DNA of 64,000 nt, taken from Chryseobacterium sp. CY350 (GTDB lineage: Bacteria; Bacteroidota; Bacteroidia; Flavobacteriales; Weeksellaceae). The stretch covers positions 3,348,001-3,412,000 of the forward strand of contig NZ_CP116034.1 of NCBI RefSeq assembly GCF_027945075.1, in the 5' to 3' direction. The position numbers and the translations under genes are program-made. Below the pieces are notes generated by a model. It was not told where the DNA came from. It made no database searches and worked only from the letters and a program-made list of their open reading frames with translations. This document shows, one piece after another, positions 58,303 to 64,000 of this stretch (position 1 is the first letter of the stretch; each line of letters opens with the position of its first letter).

Positions 58303-61300
58303 TTAGAATGTGATATCTACACCTGTTACAAAAAATCTGCTGCGAGGGTAGGCTGAGTAATCAACTCCGGGAGTTAAAGGATTTCTTCTTGTACTTGCTT
58401 CAGGATCATAACCACTGTATTTTGTAAGAACAAAAACATTGTTTACTGTAGCATACAATCTGAAGTTTTTAACACCGACTGCATCCAGAGAACCTTTTGG
58501 TAATGTGAATCCTAAAGTTACGTTATTTAGTCTTAAGAAAGAACCGTCTTCAATTCCGTAAGAATGTAAAATATATTGTCCTGTAGGTGGCGTCCACATT
58601 GTTGTATTTGCGTTCAATGCTGCCAAAGCTGTAGGATCGTTTACTTTAATACCATTATTATCAAACCATCTCCATCTGTCTGCAACTTCTGCAGCCATAT
58701 TATTATCTCTGTATAGATATTGGGTGGTGTTTTCGATTTTATTAGCATTGTAAACTTTGTTTCCTACGGAGAAATTAAAGAATAAACTCATATCAAAGTT
58801 CTTATAACGGAAAGTCTGGTTAAAGCCTCCATAGAATTTCGGTTGAGCGCTTCCCAATTCTGTTCTGTCGGCATCGGTAAGCTGTCCGTCACCATTTAAA
58901 TCCTTTAACTTAAGATCTCCTGGTTGTACAGCTTTTGCACCAAGTGCGATTGCACTACTGTTAGGAATTCCTGCTTTTAAAGTATAAACCTGAGTTGCCG
59001 AATTGTAATTAAAATCGCTGATTTCATATCTTCCTTCAGTCACATAACCGTAATAAGTACCGACCGAGCTTCCTACTTTTGCAATAAAATCAAACCCACC
59101 GATACCTCCTGACTGTACAAGGTAAGAGTCTTGTCCCGGACGAACGCCGCTTCCTAAACTTAAAATCTTGTTTTTGTTGGCAGAAAGGTTGATGTCTGTT
59201 TTCCATGTGAAATCTTCTTTGTTGACAATAACTCCTCCAAGAGTAAATTCTAAACCTTTGTTCTGAGTTTTACCAGAATTCTGGAACTGATTCGAATATC
59301 CTGGGAAAGCAACTTTTGCTAAAACCAACAAATCTTTGGTATCAGTAATATATCCGTCAACGCTACCGTATAATCTGCTGTTGAAAAATTCGAAGTCAAT
59401 ACCCGCATTTTTAGATACCGTAGCTTCCCATTTTACGTTAGGATTTGCCTGTGTTGTTGAGATCGCGGCTCCCGGTGTAACCGAAGTCCCGAAGACATAT
59501 CCGTTGTTGGCATTGATATTATAAAAATTTGCCCAAAGGTAAGATGTGATTCTATTGTTCCCCGAAAGACCGTAACCTACACGAAGTTTTAATTCATCTA
59601 ACCAATTAACATCTTTAAGGAATTTTTCTTCTTTAATTTTCCAAGCCAATGAAGCCGCAGGGAAGTATCCCCACTGATTTCCTTTCATGAAAACATTGGA
59701 TCCGTCAGCTCTTACTGAGGCTGTAAGAATATATTTATTGTCAAAAATATAGTTTACTCTACCGAAGAATGAAGCTAAACGATCTGGTGCCATAGCTGCT
59801 GTTCTCGCAGCATCCTGAATTAAACCTGCCGGTGGAGTAGCAGCTGCAATATTTGCAAATGCTTCTTCAGGAAGAATAGATTTCGGAAACCATTTTACAT
59901 ACGTATTGCTAGATTCGCCATCAGTCTGAATTGTTTCCTGACCTAATAAAACATCCAGCTTATGTCTGCCAAATTTTTTAGTATAATTTAATGTATTCGT
60001 ATTGGTAATTCTTCTGGACTGGGATCTGTCGAGCTGTACAATCGGCATATCTGCATTGGCTCTGGCCTGAGAAGTTACAACACCCCAAAACTGATTGGTA
60101 ATAATATCTCTTTGTACATATCCTACAACACTTCTGAACGTAATATCTTTACTGATGTTCCAGTTGATATAACCATTTAATAATAAATCGTTTGATCTGT
60201 TGTCTCTTACCTCATTATCGTTAAGAATCAAAGGATTTACAAGGTTTGTATTTGTAGCGTAGTTAGGATCAAAATCATCGATAGGAATATTAGATCCGCC
60301 TTCGAAAGGCTGATATCTTACCGCATTTCTCAGTCTGTTGTTACTTTGAGAACCTGAGCTTGATGTACCCACACCGTTGATTAATGATCTGCTGTATCTT
60401 GCATTAAACCCGATTTTCAATTTTTTGCTGATATCGTAGTCATATTTAAAGTTGACCATACTTCTCTTAAAACCTGAGTTAAGCATAATTCCATCTTCGT
60501 CTACGTGGTTTAAGGTAAGTGCAAATGCAGATTTTTCAGAGCCTCCGTTTACGGTAATATTGTGTGTAAAGTTGAAAGCTTCTTTCCCGAATAGCTCATC
60601 TTGCCAGTTTCTTCTTTTTACATTGCTGTATTTACTTTCCAGCTCATTGTAAGTTCCATATCTTGTTGCAAATGCGGTGATATCTTCTGCAACACCGTTT
60701 TTATTGTATAGCTCATATTGATACAGTACAAATTGGTAAGGATCAAGAACATCGAGCGTGTTCATGATTTTTCTTACACCTGTGAAACCATTATAATTAA
60801 TTGTAGTTGTAGCTCTTTTTCGGCCGCTTTTTGTAGTAATTAAAACTACTCCGTTTGCACCTCTAGAACCATAGATTGACGTAGATGAAGCATCTTTAAG
60901 AACTTCGATAGACTCAATTTCTTTAGGAGTTAAAAGTGACATAGCATTATCCATCTGGATTCCGTCTACAATATAAAGCGGAGCATTACTTCCGGTAATA
61001 GAAGTACCACCTCTTACTTTTATATCTACCTCAGCACCTGGTGATCCTTCACTTGTCTGAACCTGCACCCCGGCCAATCTACCCTGAATTGCTTCTGCAG
61101 CACTGTTTACCGGCATATCTTTCAAAGCTTCAGCTTTTACAGACGATACAGCATTGGTTACATCTTTTTTAGAGACTTTGGAGTAACCTACCAAAACCAC
61201 CTCGTCAATGTTGGTTTCTTTTTCTTTGCCTTTTTCCTGTGCCATACCAAGTACGGGAAGCAGGAAGACAGACAGATATAACCACTTAATTGATTGTACT

Positions 61301-61311
61301 TTTTTATTCAT
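58303..61311 (-). CDS. SusC/RagA family TonB-dependent outer-membrane transporter
   Basis: 1,002 residues with signal peptide (LYLSVFLLPVLGMAQ). Plug domain features: NIDEVVLVGYSKVSKKDVTNAVSSV (TonB box and start of the plug), AAEAIQGRLAGVQVQTSEGSPG, SIYGSRGANGVVLITTKSG. The C-terminus ends with F (VTGVDITF), as for beta-barrels. Unlike most SusC proteins it lacks the ~80-residue N-terminal carboxypeptidase-like domain. Imports oligosaccharides together with SusD. First gene of the leftward run; LacI-type site 121 bp upstream. Confidence 0.94.
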   Translation of the reverse strand: MNKKVQSIKWLYLSVFLLPVLGMAQEKGKEKETNIDEVVLVGYSKVSKKDVTNAVSSVKAEALKDMPVNSAAEAIQGRLAGVQVQTSEGSPGAEVDIKVRGGTSITGSNAPLYIVDGIQMDNAMSLLTPKEIESIEVLKDASSTSIYGSRGANGVVLITTKSGRKRATTTINYNGFTGVRKIMNTLDVLDPYQFVLYQYELYNKNGVAEDITAFATRYGTYNELESKYSNVKRRNWQDELFGKEAFNFTHNITVNGGSEKSAFALTLNHVDEDGIMLNSGFKRSMVNFKYDYDISKKLKIGFNARYSRSLINGVGTSSSGSQSNNRLRNAVRYQPFEGGSNIPIDDFDPNYATNTNLVNPLILNDNEVRDNRSNDLLLNGYINWNISKDITFRSVVGYVQRDIITNQFWGVVTSQARANADMPIVQLDRSQSRRITNTNTLNYTKKFGRHKLDVLLGQETIQTDGESSNTYVKWFPKSILPEEAFANIAAATPPAGLIQDAARTAAMAPDRLASFFGRVNYIFDNKYILTASVRADGSNVFMKGNQWGYFPAASLAWKIKEEKFLKDVNWLDELKLRVGYGLSGNNRITSYLWANFYNINANNGYVFGTSVTPGAAISTTQANPNVKWEATVSKNAGIDFEFFNSRLYGSVDGYITDTKDLLVLAKVAFPGYSNQFQNSGKTQNKGLEFTLGGVIVNKEDFTWKTDINLSANKNKILSLGSGVRPGQDSYLVQSGGIGGFDFIAKVGSSVGTYYGYVTEGRYEISDFNYNSATQVYTLKAGIPNSSAIALGAKAVQPGDLKLKDLNGDGQLTDADRTELGSAQPKFYGGFNQTFRYKNFDMSLFFNFSVGNKVYNANKIENTTQYLYRDNNMAAEVADRWRWFDNNGIKVNDPTALAALNANTTMWTPPTGQYILHSYGIEDGSFLRLNNVTLGFTLPKGSLDAVGVKNFRLYATVNNVFVLTKYSGYDPEASTRRNPLTPGVDYSAYPRSRFFVTGVDITF

Positions 61312-61431
61312 TATTATATCCTTATATAGTTTTTAAAGTATGGTCGGAAAGCTTTTACAGACCTTCCGCTTAGTTTTTTTGTGGATGCAAGTACTCTGTA
61401 TATATTTTGAAAGTCATTACGCATCTTGTAG

Positions 61432-61447
61432 TGCAATCGATTGCGTA
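61432..61447. promoter_or_regulatory. LacI-type operator near susC
   Basis: TGCAATCGATTGCGTA contains the perfect palindrome GCAATCGATTGC with a central CG, as in LacI-family sites. Located 121-136 bp before the susC start, likely over or near the promoter. Confidence 0.5.
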
Positions 61448-61685
61448 ATTTTTCACAACATATAATTATCGTGGGTTCTAAACTAATATTATTTTCCAAT
61501 ACACAAAACAAAAAATATTATTTTTTCATTAATTTCATGGTTTACTTTGTTAAATATCGCACAATATTAAGTTGGGTTTTGGTATTAATTGATTGATATT
61601 CAGAATAATATTTACTCAGATGTTTTTCGCTGAGAAAATGAAAAAAAAATTTCAATCTGAAGTTTTTGGTTCAAATTTGATAAGA

Positions 61686-61852
61686 TTTTGCACCGAAAAA
61701 TCAATTTTTACGTTAAACTGAACTCCCAAAATACGTTGTCGAGCACCAATATTTTAAAATTTTTGTGATTTTTATCATCTTTTTGATGTTAAAATTTGCC
61801 CGTATTTTCCAAATAACAATGTTTTTATCATAAATTAACACGTTTTGCACCG
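61686..61852 (+). repeat. Direct repeat TTTTGCACCG, two copies
   Basis: Copies at 61686-61695 and 61843-61852, both followed by an A-rich stretch ending AAAT(C/A). Possible binding sites for a second regulator; this is a guess. Confidence 0.35.
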
Positions 61853-62123
61853 CATAAATAATATTTAAGTAATTTTAGAAAATTGTTATAGTTAAATACA
61901 CAAATTTTGTGGCATGATTTTTACATTTCCATAGATCAATTCTTTATTTAGTTAAAAATCAACATAGATTTTTTCTTAAATTCCCTTTATTTTTCCTGTG
62001 TATTCGCTCGTATAACATTCATTTTCAGTAAATTAAAAAATTAAATGAATTTTTTGTTAACGGAATGGTTATTATATATATATTTAGGGACAAGTATTTC
62101 TGTACAATTTGAGTGTAATTTAA

Positions 62124-62139
62124 TGCAATCGATTACGCA
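62124..62139. promoter_or_regulatory. LacI-type operator near kduI
   Basis: TGCAATCGATTACGCA, sharing GCAATCGATT and the flanking ACGCAA with the reverse complement of the site at 61432. Located 48-63 bp before the kduI ATG. Confidence 0.55.
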
Positions 62140-62186
62140 ATGTTTAACCGGTTTTTGTAACCGTAATTAAGTTTAAAATCTAGAGT

Positions 62187-63023
62187 ATGACAAAATCAGA
62201 ATTTCGTTACGCCCATCATCCTGAAGATGTAAAAAAATATACAACTGAAGACCTGAGAAGGGAGTTTTTAATGAATGATTTATTTAATGAAGATCAAATC
62301 AATGTAGTGTATTCTATGTACGACAGAATGATCGTAGGTGGTGCAATGCCTGTAAATAGCGCATTGAAACTTGAACCTACCGATGATTTGAAGGCAGAAA
62401 ACTTCCTCGACAGAAGAGAATTGGGAATTATCAACGTAGGTGCTGCCGGAAAGGTAACCGTTGACGGAGAGGTTTTCGAACTTGAAAATAAGGAAGCTTT
62501 ATACATAGGAAAAGGGGCAAAGGATGTCGTTTTTGAAAACGGAAATGAAGGTCAGACTTTATTTTATTTTAATTCTGCTCCGGCGCATCACACTTTTCCT
62601 ACAAAGAAAATCACTAAAAATGAAGCCGAAATTGTAGAATTGGGAGAAGCAAAATACGCCAACAGACGTACCATCAATAAGTTGATCGTCAACAGCGTAT
62701 TGGAAACTTGCCAACTACAAATGGGAATGACTGAGTTGCACGAAGGAAGTGTTTGGAACACGATGCCTTCTCACACGCATACCCGTAGAATGGAAGCTTA
62801 TTTTTATTTTGATCTTGAAGAAGGGCAGGCGGTAAGTCATTTTCTTGGCCAGCCGAATGAGACCCGTCATATCTTTATGAAAAACAATGAAGCAGTCTTG
62901 TCTCCGGAATGGTCTATTCACTCAGGGGTTGGTACTTCCAACTACACTTTTATCTGGGGAATGGCAGGAGAAAATATGGATTATGGAGACATGGACGCTG
63001 TTAAAACTAACGAACTAAAGTAA
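62187..63023 (+). CDS. kduI: 5-keto-4-deoxyuronate isomerase
   Basis: 278 residues, cytosolic. Converts 5-keto-4-deoxyuronate (from KdgF) to 2,5-diketo-3-deoxygluconate. The metal site is intact: His196, His198 (PSHTHTRRMEAY), Glu203 and His245 (EWSIHSGVG), the same numbering as in the E. coli enzyme. N-terminal HHPEDVKKYTTEDLRREFL is the family signature. Divergent from susC; 10 bp before kduD; the preceding LacI-type operator suggests induction with the pectin genes. Confidence 0.95.
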   Translation: MTKSEFRYAHHPEDVKKYTTEDLRREFLMNDLFNEDQINVVYSMYDRMIVGGAMPVNSALKLEPTDDLKAENFLDRRELGIINVGAAGKVTVDGEVFELENKEALYIGKGAKDVVFENGNEGQTLFYFNSAPAHHTFPTKKITKNEAEIVELGEAKYANRRTINKLIVNSVLETCQLQMGMTELHEGSVWNTMPSHTHTRRMEAYFYFDLEEGQAVSHFLGQPNETRHIFMKNNEAVLSPEWSIHSGVGTSNYTFIWGMAGENMDYGDMDAVKTNELK

Positions 63024-63033
63024 TTTTTTCTAC

Positions 63034-63816
63034 ATGAATTTATTCGATTTATCCGGAAAAGTAGCCGTTGTAACCGGCGGTACTCACGGATTAGGAATGG
63101 CAATGGCTGAAGGTCTTGCCTCTGCAGGTGCTGAACTGGCAATCACAAGTACAACTCCCTCAAAATTAGATGAAGCCTTAGAATATTATCGCAGTAAAGG
63201 ATATAACGCTACAGGTTATCTTTTTGATGTAACAGACGAACGTGAAGCTGCTCAGAAAGTAGCATTAATGCTTGCTACACATGGGAAAATCGACATCTTA
63301 GTCAACAATGCGGGAATCATCAAACGTGTTCCGGCTTTGGAGATGGATGTTGCAGACTTTAGAAAAGTAATCGATGTAGATCTTACCGGTCCTTTCATCA
63401 TGTCTCAACTGGTTGGGAAACATATGATCAAAAGACAATCCGGTAAAATCATCAATATTTGCTCGATGATGAGTGAGCTTGGCCGCGACAATGTAGTAGC
63501 GTACGCTTCTGCAAAAGGCGGACTGAAAATGCTTACCAAAAATTTAGCAACAGAATGGGCAAAACACAATATTCAGGTGAACGGTATCGGTCCTGGATAT
63601 TTTGCGACAACCCAAACAGAACCAATCAGAGTAGACGGTCATCCGTTTAACGATTTTATCATCAGCAGAACTCCGGAAGGAAGATGGGGGAACCCGGAAG
63701 ATCTTTCAGGAACGGCTATTTTCTTAGCTTCAGACGCAAGTAAATTTATCAACGGACACATTATTTATGTGGATGGAGGTATTTTGGCGACCATCGGGAA
63801 ACCTGCTAATGAATAA
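63034..63816 (+). CDS. kduD: 2-dehydro-3-deoxy-D-gluconate 5-dehydrogenase
   Basis: 260-residue short-chain dehydrogenase, cytosolic. Cofactor loop TGGTHGLGMAMA (14-25), NNAG at 91-94, Ser144, and catalytic Tyr157/Lys161 (YASAK). Reduces 2,5-diketo-3-deoxygluconate to 2-keto-3-deoxygluconate after KduI. Position right after kduI (10-bp gap) decides KduD over other SDRs. Confidence 0.92.
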   Translation: MNLFDLSGKVAVVTGGTHGLGMAMAEGLASAGAELAITSTTPSKLDEALEYYRSKGYNATGYLFDVTDEREAAQKVALMLATHGKIDILVNNAGIIKRVPALEMDVADFRKVIDVDLTGPFIMSQLVGKHMIKRQSGKIINICSMMSELGRDNVVAYASAKGGLKMLTKNLATEWAKHNIQVNGIGPGYFATTQTEPIRVDGHPFNDFIISRTPEGRWGNPEDLSGTAIFLASDASKFINGHIIYVDGGILATIGKPANE

Positions 63817-63834
63817 CACAAGAATTTTACAGAA

Positions 63835-64000
63835 ATGAAATCTTTTATTACAGATAATTTTTTACTACAAAATAAATATGCGGAAGAATTATATTTCAAT
63901 TTCGCAGAAAAACAGCCAATCATCGATTATCATAATCACTTGATTCCTAAAGATATCTCTGAAGACACGGTTTTCGAAAATATTTCTAAAGTTTGGATTG
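63835..64000 (+). CDS. uxaC: Glucuronate/galacturonate isomerase UxaC (N-terminus only)
   Basis: 55 codons from ATG 63835, 18 bp after kduD, then cut by the window edge. FITDNFLLQNKYAEELYFNF, then PIIDYHNHLIPKDISED with the conserved metal-binding Y-H-x-H-L-x-P of UxaC. Converts galacturonate to tagaturonate (or glucuronate to fructuronate), fitting a pectin cluster. C-terminal part not seen. Confidence 0.85.
   Translation, partial: MKSFITDNFLLQNKYAEELYFNFAEKQPIIDYHNHLIPKDISEDTVFENISKVWI

Larger units (their letters stand above)
61312..62186. other. Divergent regulatory region between susC and kduI
   Basis: 875 bp without a gene, unusually long for this window. It holds two LacI-type palindromes (61432 and 62124), a direct repeat TTTTGCACCG (61686 and 61843), and a run of TA. 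Both long leaders probably carry promoter and operator sites for the pectin genes. No TAnnTTTG box with good spacing was found. Confidence 0.6.

Overview
The window comes from a low-GC member of the Bacteroidota, most likely a Chryseobacterium or other Weeksellaceae/Flavobacteriia chromosome. The evidence is a Bacteroidetes-type promoter motif (TAnnTTTG), a T9SS C-terminal sorting domain, SusC/SusD proteins, a type VI secretion system of the Bacteroidetes-only subtype iii, and AT-rich intergenic DNA with small palindromic repeats.

Layout. (1) 1-6.5 kb is housekeeping: a DUF349 protein cut by the window edge, shikimate dehydrogenase (aroE), a secreted endonuclease I with fibronectin III and T9SS domains, an FtsX/LolE-type permease, rbfA, methylmalonyl-CoA epimerase, and a CAU-anticodon tRNA with promoter and terminator. 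(2) 7.0-28.8 kb is a T6SSiii locus. tssH (ClpV) and a PKD-domain membrane protein run leftward. A long rightward unit carries an NlpC/P60-like lipoprotein, tssG, tssN, a LysM-like protein, a DUF4280 PAAR-like spike, an 860-residue putative cargo effector, four tandem paralogous lipoproteins plus a truncated fifth (probable immunity array), tssK, tssO, a tssP candidate, an unknown protein, tssE, tssF, tssB and tssC. No Hcp (tssD) is visible. (3) 29.3-35.5 kb is a vgrG island: vgrG, a 57-residue protein, a Tle1/DUF2235 phospholipase effector and two copies of a DUF2931 lipoprotein (probable immunity). The copies are separated and followed by decayed copies of the effector 3' end, so this is a tandem duplication of a toxin-tail plus immunity unit. 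(4) 35.6-36.8 kb holds a secreted cupin, a small membrane protein and a DUF6141-type gene interrupted by an in-frame stop.

(5) 36.9-64 kb is a pectin utilisation locus. Rightward: DUF4861 protein and PL10 pectate lyase. Leftward from 61.3 kb: SusC, SusD, CE8, PL1, DUF4861, GH105, GH43, GH28, esterase, CE8, CE12, KdgF, two esterases and GH95. Divergent from susC, kduI-kduD-uxaC run off the right edge. Together they would import pectin fragments through SusCD, remove methyl and acetyl esters, cleave homogalacturonan and rhamnogalacturonan, and convert unsaturated uronates through KdgF, KduI and KduD towards 2-keto-3-deoxygluconate; uxaC feeds saturated uronates. Two LacI-type palindromes flank the 875-bp susC/kduI intergenic region.

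Most notable: the two independent immunity-gene expansions in the T6SS loci with mosaic or decayed copies, the uncharacterised 860-residue cargo, and several T6SSiii proteins with degenerate catalytic motifs. All functions are inferred by reading sequence; no database search was run.
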